Part shown: one piece after another, positions 34,713-44,135 of the stretch
Position numbering within the stretch: position 1 is the first letter of the stretch
How the letters are laid out: every line of letters begins with the position of its first letter
Origin: Acidobacteriota bacterium
GTDB taxonomy: Bacteria; Acidobacteriota; Vicinamibacteria; Vicinamibacterales; UBA2999
Assembly: GCA_030650395.1 (NCBI GenBank)
Contig: JAUSDY010000108.1
Coordinates: forward strand, 1-64,000
Length of the DNA: 64,000 bases
Direction: 5' to 3'
Position numbers and translations under genes: made by a program
The notes under the pieces: generated by a model
The model's input: the letters and a program-made list of their open reading frames with translations, nothing else
Told to the model about the DNA's origin: nothing
Databases searched by the model: none

Positions 34713-36058
34713 GCGGGACCGAACGGAACGGCAGTCGCACGCTCGGCTTCAGGCGGTGGATCCATCTTGTGCGACCAGCGGCTGCGCTGCGCGATGTATC
34801 CCTGGTTTCTGGTCAGTCCTGGGTAACCCAGGTAGTCGTCGAGGCTGACGCGAACCTGCGTGGCATCCGAGACGCTGTCGATCGGCTCCGCAACGCCGTC
34901 GGCGGTAGCCCCGGCCTCCACGATGAGGGCGTAGTCGCCCGACACCAGCCGAAGCTCGGGAATCAGGCACTCCGCCACGCCTTCGACGGGGAGTGATCCC
35001 AGTCCGCCACCGCCCAGGCTGAACACCATCGTCAGCCTGCGATCGTCCATCGTATGGAACGCGACGGCAAGATAGTCGCACCGCTTACGGCGCTGCGAGA
35101 AGCCGATCCGTATGCGCAGCGGTTGTCCTGTGCGGAACAGCCGCGTCGGCGTGCCGTCGCTGTTGACCGTTTCGACCCAGCTGATGACCGGCTGTTGCCG
35201 CACCACCGTGTAGTAGCCGTGGTGCCGCGTCACGTCCACTCGCGGTGGTGCATGAGGAATGTCGACCGGACCAGCGGGCTCGTCCGTGTGTTTCACCAGC
35301 GTCTGGAGATAGAGGTCGGTGATTTCCTCGGCCGATCCCTGCCGGATGATGCGGCCGCGATCGAGCCAGATGCATCGGGTGCACAAACCCTTGATCGACG
35401 CCATGCTGTGGCTCACGAACAGCACGGTTCGGCCATCGTGGGCGATCGAATCGACGTTCCTCTTGGTCTTTTTCTGGAACTCGGCGTCACCGACGGCGAG
35501 CACCTCGTCGAGGAGCAGAATGTCGGATCGCAGCAGGGCGGTGACCGAATAAGCCAGACGCATGTACATGCCGCTGGAGTAGCGTTTGACCGGCACGTCG
35601 ACGAACGTGCCGATCCCTGCGTAGTCAATAATCTCGTCGAACTGGCGCAGAACTTGCGCCCTCGAAACGCCCAGCAGCGCCGCGGCCAGCATGACGTTAT
35701 CTCGCCCTGACAAGTCCGGGTGAAAGCCGGTCCCGATTTCGAGCAGCGAGCCGACTCGGCCCGTGAGCCAGGCCCGCCCCGAGGTTGGGGCCACAATGCC
35801 TGACAGCAGCTTCAGCAGGGTGCTCTTGCCGGCGCCGTTGCGTCCGATGATCCCCAGCACTTCACCACGCTCAAGCACAAAGTCGATATCGCTGAGCGCC
35901 CAGAACCAGTCCTTTTCGCGATCGCGTCTGAGGGCGGGAACGCGCTGCTTCAGCCAGATCATCGCCGGCGATCCCGAGAGCGGCTCCGCGGTTCCCGAAC
36001 CCGGCACCAGATAGCGCTTGCTCAAGCCCTCGACGCGCACGACCGCGGACGAGCTCAT
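34709..36058 (-). CDS. wzt: ABC transporter ATPase, Wzt-like, with C-terminal glycan-binding domain (1 of tandem pair)
   Basis: This 449-aa protein starts at ATG 36058 (MSSSAVVRVEGLSKRYLVPG), ATGA-coupled. The nucleotide-binding domain has Walker A GIIGRNGAGKSTLLKLL, the signature YSSGMYMRLAYS, Walker B ILLLDEVLAVGD and the H-loop LFVSHSM. After about residue 270, a beta-rich domain follows (VRQQPVISWVETVNSDGTP, FHTMDDRRLTMVFS, SGDYALIVEAG) in the position of the Wzt C-terminal domain. In O9a-type systems that domain recognises the modified end of the glycan before export. It powers export across the inner membrane with the permease at 37328-38179. Confidence 0.9.
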   Translation of the reverse strand: MSSSAVVRVEGLSKRYLVPGSGTAEPLSGSPAMIWLKQRVPALRRDREKDWFWALSDIDFVLERGEVLGIIGRNGAGKSTLLKLLSGIVAPTSGRAWLTGRVGSLLEIGTGFHPDLSGRDNVMLAAALLGVSRAQVLRQFDEIIDYAGIGTFVDVPVKRYSSGMYMRLAYSVTALLRSDILLLDEVLAVGDAEFQKKTKRNVDSIAHDGRTVLFVSHSMASIKGLCTRCIWLDRGRIIRQGSAEEITDLYLQTLVKHTDEPAGPVDIPHAPPRVDVTRHHGYYTVVRQQPVISWVETVNSDGTPTRLFRTGQPLRIRIGFSQRRKRCDYLAVAFHTMDDRRLTMVFSLGGGGLGSLPVEGVAECLIPELRLVSGDYALIVEAGATADGVAEPIDSVSDATQVRVSLDDYLGYPGLTRNQGYIAQRSRWSHKMDPPPEAERATAVPFGPA

Positions 36059-37338
36059 GGCGGCAACAGGGTCCACTGCGACGGCTGCATGAACTCGCCC
36101 AGATCGTCGATTGGATGACGCGCGCCGAGCGGCCGATCCTCGACGACCAGAATTCGCGTCACGTCCACCAGGCAGTCGATCGAGTGGAAGCGATCGAAGT
36201 CGACCTGCCCGTAGTCGATCATGATGGTGTAAACACCGGGCGTGAGGCGGAGCTCGGGCACCCGGCAAATCACGGTTCCCTCTCCCGAAAGATGGAACAC
36301 CGTGTTGTCGTGCGGGCTCTGCAGCACCATCCGCCGCTCCTCGTTCGGCCACAGGAAAAACACGCTGATGAACGCGCTCGCGCCCTCGGATGCGGTCGCG
36401 CGATAGCCGATTTCGACGGTGATCGGATCGCCGGTCTTGAAGACCCGCGTCGGCACGCCGTCGACGCCGAGGGTCCGGATCGACGTCAGGATGGTCCGCT
36501 CGCGTGTGGCGTAGAAGCTTTTGCCGTGGGTGAGATCCACAAACGGCGGGGCGGTGGCGATGTCCTCGGCGCTCGTCCCGCTGCTCACCGACTCCATGTA
36601 GTGCCCCGTGGTGTCACCGACCGGCCCGAATTCGTTGACGCGGCCCTCATCCAGCCAGAGGCACCAGTTGCAGAAGCGCTTCACTGACTCCATGCTGTGG
36701 CTGACAAACAGCACCGTGCGGCCGTCGCTGGCGAGATCCTCAACGTGGGTCCGCGTTTTCTCCTGGAACTCCGCATCGCCCACCGACAGCACTTCGTCGA
36801 GAATGAGGACGTCGGATCGCAGCAGGGCGCTCACCGCGTAGGCGAGCCGGACGTACATACCGCTCGAATAGCGCTTGACCGGGGTGTCGATGAAGATTCC
36901 GATGCCGGCGAAGTCGATGATCGACTCGACCTGCGCCGTCACCTCCTGCCGGCTCACGCCGAGCAACGACCCCGCGAGGAAGATGTTCTCGCGGCCGGTG
37001 AGATCGGGATGAAAGCCGGTCCCGACTTCGAGCAAGGAACCGACCCGCCCGGCGATTTCGGCGCGCCCGCTGGTGGGCGGTGTGATACCGGAGAGGATCT
37101 TCAGCAGCGTGCTCTTGCCCGAACCGTTCTTGCCGATGATGCCCAGGACGTCGCCTTGGCGGAGTTCGAACGACACGTCACGCAAGGCCCAAAACGAATT
37201 GCCCTGCTGGCGCACCGGCGGATCCGCAGCGCCCGTTTCGATCGTCGACCGCTTGAAGTATCGCTTGCCGAGGCCCTCGGCCCGGACGGTGACCTCGTTG
37301 CGGTTCCGCGGCGGCAGTCGGCGGCGCCTATTGAACAT
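36055..37338 (-). CDS. wzt: ABC transporter ATPase, Wzt-like, with C-terminal glycan-binding domain (2 of tandem pair)
   Basis: This is a second, different Wzt-like ATPase of about 427 aa from ATG 37338 (MFNRRRRLPPRN), overlapping the permease stop by 11 bp; ATG 37356 is an alternative. It has Walker A GIIGKNGSGKSTLLKIL, the signature YSSGMYVRLAYAV, Walker B VLILDEVLSVGD and LFVSHSMESVKRFC. The C-terminal domain has RERTILTSIRTLGVDGVPTR, FFLWPNEERRMVLQS and PGVYTIMIDYGQ, parallel to its neighbour's domain. Wzm/Wzt loci normally have one Wzt per permease. The two ATPases may pair as a heterodimer or recognise different chain ends. Confidence 0.88.
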   Translation of the reverse strand: MFNRRRRLPPRNRNEVTVRAEGLGKRYFKRSTIETGAADPPVRQQGNSFWALRDVSFELRQGDVLGIIGKNGSGKSTLLKILSGITPPTSGRAEIAGRVGSLLEVGTGFHPDLTGRENIFLAGSLLGVSRQEVTAQVESIIDFAGIGIFIDTPVKRYSSGMYVRLAYAVSALLRSDVLILDEVLSVGDAEFQEKTRTHVEDLASDGRTVLFVSHSMESVKRFCNWCLWLDEGRVNEFGPVGDTTGHYMESVSSGTSAEDIATAPPFVDLTHGKSFYATRERTILTSIRTLGVDGVPTRVFKTGDPITVEIGYRATASEGASAFISVFFLWPNEERRMVLQSPHDNTVFHLSGEGTVICRVPELRLTPGVYTIMIDYGQVDFDRFHSIDCLVDVTRILVVEDRPLGARHPIDDLGEFMQPSQWTLLPP

Positions 37339-38179
37339 CGACGGCGGCCCGCTCATTGGCGGCGTAGACAAACAGGCCGCTCACAAACGCGATCACGACC
37401 ACCACCAGCGCCATCACGAACGAGGGCGAGAGGTCAACCGGTCGGCCCAGAAAAGCCCAGCGAGAAATCTCGATCGCCCAGTACATCGGGTTCATGGTGT
37501 AAATCGGCAGGAACCGCGGTGGCACCAGGGACGGCGGAAAAAGGATAGGCGAGAAATAGAAACCCATCTGCAGAATGATCAGCATGATCGGCCGGACGTC
37601 GCGCATTCGCACCGCGGGTCCGGCGAGCCACAGGCCAATCGCGATGGCAAGCATCGTCACCGAGAGGAGAAGAGCCGGTACGACGATCAGACGCCACGTC
37701 GGGAAATAACCGTAAAACATCCCGACCACGATCAGGATCAGAACCAGGATGACCGAGTCGAACAGGTCGCGGAACACCGACGCAAACGGCAGCAACAATC
37801 GGGGGAATGACACCTTTGAGACGAGCGCCATATGCTCCTGCAGGCACCCCACCGCGTTCATCGTCGCTTTGGCGAAGAGCAGCCAGGGTATCTGCGCCGC
37901 AAACACAAACACCGGATAGGGAATGTTGCCGGTATCGACGCGGACGAAGAACCCGAAGACGAGAACCAGGGTCAGCAACAGGGCCAGCGGTTCGAGGATG
38001 GCCCAGACCATGCCCAGAGCCATCTGCGCGTAGCGCGACGTGACATTGCGCCACATCAGCAGCCACAGCAACTCGCGGTGAGCCCAGGCGTCGGCGAGGT
38101 CGAGCCGCCACCACGGCCGCTCGGCCTGAATGATTTTTCGTGGAAGGGTGGGCGTGGCGTCGGGCATAGGGGCGCTCAT
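37328..38179 (-). CDS. wzm: ABC-2 type polysaccharide export permease, Wzm-like
   Basis: This 283-aa protein starts at ATG 38179 (MSAPMPDATPTLPRK), ATGA-coupled to the amidotransferase; a start at 38239 would overlap by 64 bp. A cytoplasmic amphipathic lead-in ends in RNVTSRYAQMALGMVWAILEP, the typical entry of ABC-2 sugar exporters. Six predicted membrane segments follow, including LLLTLVLVFGFFV, SVILVLILIVVGMFYG and LIILQMGFYFSPILFPPSLVP, then NPMYWAIEISRW. It should carry undecaprenyl-linked glycan across the inner membrane, driven by the two ATPases encoded just downstream. Confidence 0.9.
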   Translation of the reverse strand: MSAPMPDATPTLPRKIIQAERPWWRLDLADAWAHRELLWLLMWRNVTSRYAQMALGMVWAILEPLALLLTLVLVFGFFVRVDTGNIPYPVFVFAAQIPWLLFAKATMNAVGCLQEHMALVSKVSFPRLLLPFASVFRDLFDSVILVLILIVVGMFYGYFPTWRLIVVPALLLSVTMLAIAIGLWLAGPAVRMRDVRPIMLIILQMGFYFSPILFPPSLVPPRFLPIYTMNPMYWAIEISRWAFLGRPVDLSPSFVMALVVVVIAFVSGLFVYAANERAAVDVQ

Positions 38180-40065
38180 ACTGGGGATCGCCGGTCCAGA
38201 AACGATCGGCACCACCACTCGAAACTGATCAGCGACCAAATCAACAGCCGGCGGTTCCGTTGTCCGCTCAGGTGCTCGCCGACGAGGGCGGCCACGGTGT
38301 CGGGTCGCAAGAACTCGTAGATTCGGGCGCGGGGATCCAGGATCAGGGTCTTGACATACTCGATGCTGTCGCCGCGGAACCAGCTGGCGTCGGGCGCGCT
38401 GAAGCCTTGCTTGGCGCCCTCGACGTACTGGTCTGGTAGCAAGCGCGCGAGCATCTTGCGCAAGATGATCTTGCCGTCGTTGGTGCGGGAATAGTAAACG
38501 TCATTCTTCTGCCCGGGCGCGTTCTCGTCGATCCGCTCGCCGAGATCGAGCGCCCGCAGCTTGGCCCGCACGGGCAGGCGCATCGCAAAGTCGACCACGT
38601 CGTTATCGAGGAAGGGCACGCGGGTTTCGAGTCCGTGAGCCATGCTGAGTTTGTCTTCGACGACCAGCAAGCCGTGCAGAAACGTCTTGCATTCGAAGTA
38701 GAGCGATCGGTTGACGTAATCTTCGGGGCGATCGAGCCGCCCATGCGTGCCGTCCACCACGCGGCCCATCACGTCGATCGTCCGCAGATCTTTGATCTCC
38801 TGCCACACGTCGGGCTGAAAGAGCTTGTGGATGATCGTGTTGGGGACCAACCGCTGCCAGAAGGCGTAGTAGCGCTCGATGTACTGCGTGCGATCGGTGC
38901 TGTCGGCGGTGCGGTAGTAACGCCATGGGTATCCGCCGTACAACTCGTCGCCGCCGGTGCCCGAGAGCACGACCTTCACGAACTTGCTGGCCAGCCGCGC
39001 GACATAGAAGTTCGGGTAGCACTGCCCGACCCGAAGGTCTTCGAGGTGCCAGATCAGCTCGGGCATCACCCGCTCCATGTCGCCGGACTTCAGCACGACC
39101 TGGTAGTGCTCAGTCCCGAACTGACTCGAGAGCGCCTCAGCGCGCTGCCGTTCGTCGAAGTGAAGCTCGAGCCCGGAAGCCGACGTGAGGTCGAAGCCAG
39201 CCGTGAACGACGCCAGGCGCGGAATCTCCCGCGACGCGACCGCCGTGATGCCGCCAGAGTCCATGCCGCCGCTCAAGTACGCGCCCACCGGGACGTCGCT
39301 CACCAACTGCCGCTTGACGGCCTGCTCGAACAGGTGATGCAGCTCGGCCTCGTCGTCGGCGTCGTCACGGACGGTGTCGGGCTCGACGAATGCATAGTCC
39401 CAATACTGGCGGCGGTGGACGTCTCCGGCTTGCGTCATGCTCAGGACATGGCCGGCCGGCAGCATGTGGACGTTGGCAAACAGGGTGCGATCGCCAAACT
39501 GATTCTGAAAGGTGAAGTACTCGAGCAGCGCCGGACGATCGACCTGCACCTGGATTCGTGGGTGCGATAACAGCGCCTTGATCTCGCTGCCGAACACCAG
39601 CGTGCGGTTTTCCAGCCAGTAGTAGAGCGGCTTGATGCCGTAGCGATCGCGTGCCAGCAGCAGGCGGCGCTGGCGCCCATCCCACAGGGCAAAGGCGAAC
39701 ATGCCGTTGAGCCGGGTCACGCAGTCGTCGCCCCACTCTTCGTAGCCGTGGACGATGACCTCGCTGTCGGTGGCCGATCGAAAGCAGTGACCCTTGGCTT
39801 CCAACTGGGTCCGCAGCTCGCGGAAGTTATAGATCTCGCCGTTGTAGATGAGCGCGACGTCGCCGTTCTCGTTCATCAACGGCTGCGCCGCTCGGTCGGA
39901 CAAATCGATAATCGACAGCCGCCGGTGACCGAGACCCAGGCTGCCGTCGACGAAGTGGCCTTCGCCGTCGGGGCCGCGATGCGCAATCGCATCGGTCATG
40001 CGTTTGAGCAAAGCGATCTCAACCGGTGCCCCGGTCGGGTCGAAAACGCCGGCAATGCCGCACAT
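38176..40065 (-). CDS. AsnB-like glutamine-dependent amidotransferase 5
   Basis: This 629-aa protein is complete. It starts MCGIAGVFDPTGAPVEIALL (Cys2), with HRGPDGEGHF and YNGEIYNFRELRTQL. The P-loop reads YLSGGMDSGGITAVA, with SGTGGDELYGGYPWRYY in place of the SGDGGDE seen in other copies, so its synthetase loop differs. The C-terminus has KQGFSAPDASWFRGDS. Divergence from the other four copies suggests a different acceptor. It sits next to the exporter genes, and the 5' end is 45 bp from the GalE-like gene. Asparagine synthesis is the alternative. Confidence 0.9.
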   Translation of the reverse strand: MCGIAGVFDPTGAPVEIALLKRMTDAIAHRGPDGEGHFVDGSLGLGHRRLSIIDLSDRAAQPLMNENGDVALIYNGEIYNFRELRTQLEAKGHCFRSATDSEVIVHGYEEWGDDCVTRLNGMFAFALWDGRQRRLLLARDRYGIKPLYYWLENRTLVFGSEIKALLSHPRIQVQVDRPALLEYFTFQNQFGDRTLFANVHMLPAGHVLSMTQAGDVHRRQYWDYAFVEPDTVRDDADDEAELHHLFEQAVKRQLVSDVPVGAYLSGGMDSGGITAVASREIPRLASFTAGFDLTSASGLELHFDERQRAEALSSQFGTEHYQVVLKSGDMERVMPELIWHLEDLRVGQCYPNFYVARLASKFVKVVLSGTGGDELYGGYPWRYYRTADSTDRTQYIERYYAFWQRLVPNTIIHKLFQPDVWQEIKDLRTIDVMGRVVDGTHGRLDRPEDYVNRSLYFECKTFLHGLLVVEDKLSMAHGLETRVPFLDNDVVDFAMRLPVRAKLRALDLGERIDENAPGQKNDVYYSRTNDGKIILRKMLARLLPDQYVEGAKQGFSAPDASWFRGDSIEYVKTLILDPRARIYEFLRPDTVAALVGEHLSGQRNRRLLIWSLISFEWWCRSFLDRRSPV

Positions 40066-40110
40066 CTGTGGAAAGCGAGGCGCGCCGTGGAGGCGCAGAG
40101 AAGTCTGGAA

Positions 40111-41073
40111 CTACACGGTCGAGGCCCGAAGCGCCATGCGCCAGTCGACGACGGACCTGAGGCCGTCATGCAGGGAAATGCCGGCGCGGAAGCCGAGCAG
40201 CCGGTCAGCCTTCTCAGTACTGCCAATCCGCCGTGTCACGAAACTCGCCGCTTCCGGCCGGTACTCCGGCTGCTGCGTCGAGCCGGTGAGCTCCAGCAGC
40301 AGCTGGACGAGCTCATTAATGCTGGTGCCGATGCCCATACCGACATTGAAGTTCTCGTCGGCGCATTCGGCTTTCATCCCCAAGACGTTCGCTCGCGCCG
40401 CATCCGCCACGTGGATGAAGTCGTAGACCTGGCTGCCGTCGCCGAAGACCACCGGCCGTTCGCCCGAGAAGATCTTGTCGAGCACCTTCATGATCACGCT
40501 GACATAGGTCCCCTCGTAATCCATGCGCGGGCCGTAGATGTTCATGTAGCGCATTCCGATATAGGGCAGCTTGTGCTGCTCGTAGATCGCGCGGAACATC
40601 TGCTCGTTCGCGATCTTCGTGGCGCCATAGGTGTTGCGGTTGTTGAGCGGGTGCTCTTCGGTCATCGGCGTTACGACGGCGTTGCCGTAGACCGACGCGG
40701 ACGAGGAGTAGACGATGCGCTTGACGCCGGCTTCCCGGCAGGCCTCGACGACGTTCCAGGTGCCGAGGGTGTTGACCTCCCACGCCAGCCGCGGATCGTT
40801 GACGCACTCGCCCAGCCACAGCGACGCCAGCAGGAAGACACCATCGATGCCGCGCAGCTCCCGCGCCAGCGCCTCGCGATCGGTGATCGATCCTTCGACC
40901 ACGCGCAGCTTCGGCGACGCCATCGCCCGCGAGAGGTTCGCGCGCGTGCCGCGCAAGAAGTTGTCGAACACCGCTACTTCCGCCACCGGCTCCCCCACCA
41001 GCTGGTCGACAATGTGCGAGCCGATCAGTCCGGCCCCGCCGATCAGCATGATGCGCTTGCCAGTGAGATCCAC
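40111..41073 (-). CDS. NAD-dependent sugar epimerase/dehydratase, GalE-like
   Basis: This 320-aa extended SDR starts MDLTGKRIMLIGGAGLIGSHI, with the GxxGxxG loop. The active site is KRIVYSSSASVYGNA and NTYGATKIANEQMF (YxxxK), followed by MRYMNIYGPRMDYEGTYVS and FGDGSQVYDFIHVADAA. The length and motifs fit UDP-hexose or UDP-hexuronate 4-epimerases or decarboxylases. It lies with the WbpB- and WbpD-like genes, so a role on UDP-sugars is likely. The exact substrate cannot be read from the motifs. 45 bp separate it from the amidotransferase. Confidence 0.87.
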   Translation of the reverse strand: MDLTGKRIMLIGGAGLIGSHIVDQLVGEPVAEVAVFDNFLRGTRANLSRAMASPKLRVVEGSITDREALARELRGIDGVFLLASLWLGECVNDPRLAWEVNTLGTWNVVEACREAGVKRIVYSSSASVYGNAVVTPMTEEHPLNNRNTYGATKIANEQMFRAIYEQHKLPYIGMRYMNIYGPRMDYEGTYVSVIMKVLDKIFSGERPVVFGDGSQVYDFIHVADAARANVLGMKAECADENFNVGMGIGTSINELVQLLLELTGSTQQPEYRPEAASFVTRRIGSTEKADRLLGFRAGISLHDGLRSVVDWRMALRASTV

Positions 41074-41091
41074 GGTTCTCCTCTCGGCCCG

Positions 41092-41679
41092 CTACAGGCG
41101 GGACAGGCGCCCGTCGCGGCTGGCATACTGCAAGCCGCAGGCCGCGCAACTCGCCGACGCCGGCGGCGCCGCGCCTGACGCGAGCTTGATTCCGCACTCG
41201 CACATCCAGCCCGTCACACGGCCGGGGTTACCGACCACGAGCGCGTAATCGGGAATGTGCCTGGTCACGACGGCGCCCGCGCCGATGAAGGCATACCGTC
41301 CGATGTCGTGGCCGCACACCACGGTGCAGTTGGCGCCCAGGCTCGCGCCGCGGCCGACGCGGGTGCGCTGGAACTCGTGCTTGCGGACGACGTGGCTGCG
41401 GGGATTGACGACGTTGGTGAACACCATCGACGGCCCGCAGAACACGTCGTCTTCGAGAGTGACGCCAGTGTAGATCGAGACGTTGTTCTGGACCTTGACG
41501 TTGTTGCCCAGTACCACGTCCGGTGAGATCACGACGTTCTGCCCGATATTGCAGCGCTCGCCGAGCACCGCGCCGGACATGATGTGCGAGAAGTGCCAGA
41601 TCTTCGTCCCGTTCCCGATCCGGCAGCCGTCGTCCACGTAAGACGATTCGTGGGCCGTGTACGGAGGCAGCGTCGGCAT
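41092..41679 (-). CDS. wbpD: WbpD/WlbB-like N-acetyltransferase (left-handed beta-helix)
   Basis: This 195-aa protein starts at ATG 41679 ([19 protein letters not shown]). Hexapeptide repeats fill the middle ([50 protein letters not shown]), and [10 protein letters not shown] is near the likely CoA/active site. The C-terminus has two Cys pairs (MCECG and CAACG), a zinc-binding tail usual in this family. WbpD acetylates the 3-amino group of UDP-GlcNAc(3N)A in the pathway to UDP-2,3-diacetamido-uronic acids. The WbpB-like gene lies 1 bp upstream. The long ORF to 42063 is rejected. Confidence 0.87.
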   Translation of the reverse strand: MPTLPPYTAHESSYVDDGCRIGNGTKIWHFSHIMSGAVLGERCNIGQNVVISPDVVLGNNVKVQNNVSIYTGVTLEDDVFCGPSMVFTNVVNPRSHVVRKHEFQRTRVGRGASLGANCTVVCGHDIGRYAFIGAGAVVTRHIPDYALVVGNPGRVTGWMCECGIKLASGAAPPASASCAACGLQYASRDGRLSRL

Positions 41680-41680
41680 A

Positions 41681-42670
41681 TCAGCGTTTCTTCGATGCGG
41701 CCGGCGCCGGCATGACGGCGGCGCGCAGCGTGGCGGCATCGGCGGCGCCGGTAATCGGCGCGTGCCGGATTTGGTGAGACAGCTCGATCGACGGCCGTGC
41801 CGCATCGACGCCGAAGCCTCGCCCGTCGAGAATTTCCTGATACACGCGCGTGTGGAGGTCGGTGAAGCCGTCGCTGAACTCGAGCTGCTCGCCGTCCACG
41901 GTGATCGCGCGGAACGTGGTGCGCGAGCCGGGCTCCGGCGTGAAGGGCAGGTCGACGGATTCGGCCGACAGGTACCAGCGCACGTCCGCGTTCGCCAGCG
42001 CCAGGGTGCCGGCCGCGCGCTTGCCTTCGCGCAGATGGACCTCCGATTTCTGCATCGGACCAAACAGCCACAGCAGCAGATCGAAAAAATGGATGCCGAT
42101 GTTGGTGACGATGCCGCCGGAGCGTTCCTCGACGCCCTTCCACGACACGTCGTACCAGCGGCCCCGCGCGGTCAAGTACGCGAGCTGAACGACATGTCGC
42201 TTGCCGGGCTCGGCGCGCAAGCGCTCGCGGAAGGCGGCCAGCGCGGGGTGCAGCCGCAGTTGCAGCACCGTGTAGACGCGCTGCCCGGTTTCACCCTCCA
42301 GCTCCTGAAGGCCGTCGAGGTTCCACGGGTTGATCACGAGCGGCTTCTCGCAGATCGCGTCGGCGCCGACCCTGAGCGCCAGGCGGATGTGAGCGTCGTG
42401 AAGATAGTTGGGCGAACAGATGGTCAGGTAATTCACCCGGTCGGCGGCGAGTCCCCGCCTCAGCTTCTCGAGATGCCGATCGAATCGCTCGAACTCGGTG
42501 AAGAAGCGAACGTCGAAGGCGTACTTGTCCAGTACGCCGACGGCATCGTGGGGATCGACCGCCGCCACCAGGCGGTGGCCGGTGTCGTGGATGGCCTTCA
42601 AGTGCCGCGCCGCGACGAAGCCGGCGACACCGGTGATCGCGAAGTTCTTCGGGTCTGCGTGCGTGCTCAT
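41681..42670 (-). CDS. wbpB: WbpB/WlbA-like sugar-nucleotide 3-dehydrogenase (Gfo/Idh/MocA family)
   Basis: This 329-aa oxidoreductase has a Rossmann start [20 protein letters not shown] and [14 protein letters not shown], matching the N-terminal pattern of WbpB/WlbA, followed by [15 protein letters not shown] and ICEKPLVIN with the catalytic EKP triad of the family. [20 protein letters not shown] holds the substrate-binding region. In the known pathway it oxidises C3 of UDP-GlcNAcA before amination by WbpE. WbpA and WbpE were not found in this window. The stop lies 1 bp from the WbpD-like start. Confidence 0.86.
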   Translation of the reverse strand: MSTHADPKNFAITGVAGFVAARHLKAIHDTGHRLVAAVDPHDAVGVLDKYAFDVRFFTEFERFDRHLEKLRRGLAADRVNYLTICSPNYLHDAHIRLALRVGADAICEKPLVINPWNLDGLQELEGETGQRVYTVLQLRLHPALAAFRERLRAEPGKRHVVQLAYLTARGRWYDVSWKGVEERSGGIVTNIGIHFFDLLLWLFGPMQKSEVHLREGKRAAGTLALANADVRWYLSAESVDLPFTPEPGSRTTFRAITVDGEQLEFSDGFTDLHTRVYQEILDGRGFGVDAARPSIELSHQIRHAPITGAADAATLRAAVMPAPAASKKR

Positions 42671-43782
42671 GCGAGTCCCCCCGGCCGCGGCGGCGCCACC
42701 GGCCGATCAAGCGCCGAGGTGAGCACCGCCGCAATCTGCGGCGCCGTCACCTTCAGGGAATAGCGTTGTTCGATGGTGGCGCGGCCCGCCGTGGCCATTC
42801 GGGCGCGCAGGCCGGGGTCGGTCAACAGGCGGCTCAGCTTCGCGACCCACTCGGCTGGTGTCGACGCCAGAAAGCTGTTCACGCCGTCCTCGATGATCTC
42901 ACGGTTCACGCCGACGGCAGCCGCGACGACGGGCACCCCGCACGCCATGCACTGGATCGCCTTGAAGCCGCACTTCCCTTTCGACCAGTCATCGTCCGTG
43001 AGCGGATAGACGCCGATGTCGAGCGTATTGAACAGGCTCACTTCGTCGGCGAGCGCCCACGGCACTTCTTCGACCGTCAACCCCGGAAACCGGACCGGGC
43101 GGCCGGCGCCGCTGACCTTCAACGTGAACGGGTGCACCGCGGCGACCTCGCGCAGCACGCCGGCGAGGGCTTCGAGGTACGGGAACGTGGTTGGGCTGCC
43201 GATCCATCCCACGACGAGACGGCGGTTCGGATCCTCCGCCACGCGGACCTGAGGCTGGAAGCGAGTGGTGTCCACGGCCGTCGGAATCACCGTGACCGCG
43301 TTGTTGAACTGCCGGGCATAGCGCGCGAGAAACTCGTTACCGACCACCACCCGCCGGCTTTGCCGCAGGATCCGCGAGACGCGCGACGTGTTCTTGAGAA
43401 AAGAAATCGCCCGGTTCGCCTCGCTGACATTCGACAGAAAGATCGCGTCGTCAAAGTCGTAGACAATCGGGATGCCGCGGCGGGCGATGAGCGATTCCAC
43501 GATCGGCGGACCGAGCGGAATCGCCTCGCGATAGAGCCACACGAGGTCGTACTGCGCGACCGAGAACAATTCCTGGAACCGGCGCCACGCATGGACGAGA
43601 AACAGCGCCGCTTTCTTCCCGTAGTGCCCGCGCCGATAGACGACCTGGAAAAACTCCGGCGTGTAGAACGAGCTGATCGTCACGTCAAAGCCCGCGTCGC
43701 GCAGGTACGGCAGGTACTGTGCGATTCGAAACCGGCAGCCCGCGCCTTCCTCGGGAATTGGTGAGAGTGCGAGAACCCGCAC
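42667..43782 (-). CDS. GT4 family glycosyltransferase
   Basis: This 371-aa protein starts with GTG 43782 (VRVLALSPIPEEGAGCRFRI), supported by AGAAGG at 43790-43795 with a 7-nt spacer. The TTG at 43800 overlaps the upstream stop and is a weaker option. The N-terminal half has RIAQYLPYLRDAG and YDLVWLYREAIPLGPP. The donor half has VVGWIGSPTTFPYLEALAG, FNTLDIGVYPLTDDDWSKGK and CGFKAIQCMACGVPVVAA, a GT4 variant common in O-antigen loci. Its stop overlaps the WbpB-like start by 4 bp. Confidence 0.86.
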   Translation of the reverse strand: MRVLALSPIPEEGAGCRFRIAQYLPYLRDAGFDVTISSFYTPEFFQVVYRRGHYGKKAALFLVHAWRRFQELFSVAQYDLVWLYREAIPLGPPIVESLIARRGIPIVYDFDDAIFLSNVSEANRAISFLKNTSRVSRILRQSRRVVVGNEFLARYARQFNNAVTVIPTAVDTTRFQPQVRVAEDPNRRLVVGWIGSPTTFPYLEALAGVLREVAAVHPFTLKVSGAGRPVRFPGLTVEEVPWALADEVSLFNTLDIGVYPLTDDDWSKGKCGFKAIQCMACGVPVVAAAVGVNREIIEDGVNSFLASTPAEWVAKLSRLLTDPGLRARMATAGRATIEQRYSLKVTAPQIAAVLTSALDRPVAPPRPGGLA

Positions 43783-43789
43783 GCGATCG

Positions 43790-43795
43790 CCTTCT
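43790..43795 (-). promoter_or_regulatory. Shine-Dalgarno AGAAGG for the GTG start at 43782
   Basis: AGAAGG lies 7 nt upstream of GTG 43782. It decides this start over the TTG at 43800 that overlaps the upstream TGA. Confidence 0.6.
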
Positions 43796-43796
43796 C

Positions 43797-44135
43797 TCAA
43801 GGCGTCTCCCGTGACGGGCCGGACGCGGCGATCAACAACCCGCCGACGGCCGCGGCCATGCCCGGTAGAATCAGCCACAGCCAGCCTGGACTTGCTCCTT
43901 CCCAAGCCGCCAGCCCCACATGGACGATCACCGCAGTCATCAAGGTTGTGCCCACCGCGCGACGCCGTTCCGCCCACGGCAGCGCCTGCCACCAGGTGCC
44001 CAGCGCAGTGACGTACGACCGGGTCACGGACCGTTCCATCGCACGACAGCCGCGCTGAATGAGCCGATCGGCCCAAGCGACCGCAACGCTGTCGCGCAGG
44101 ACCACCGATACGCGATCGTCAACTCCTTGAGTCAT
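43797..44135 (-). CDS. Small membrane protein of unknown function
   Basis: This 112-aa protein has an N-terminal charged half (VLRDSVAVAWADRLIQRG, RSYVTALGTWWQALPW) followed by two hydrophobic segments, VGTTLMTAVIVHVGLAAW and WLWLILPGMAAAVGGLLIAA, so probably two TM helices with a cytoplasmic front. I do not recognise the family. It overlaps the DUF4330-like gene by 4 bp, and its stop lies 14 bp from the GT start. Together with the next two genes it forms a membrane subcluster. Confidence 0.6.
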   Translation of the reverse strand: MTQGVDDRVSVVLRDSVAVAWADRLIQRGCRAMERSVTRSYVTALGTWWQALPWAERRRAVGTTLMTAVIVHVGLAAWEGASPGWLWLILPGMAAAVGGLLIAASGPSRETP

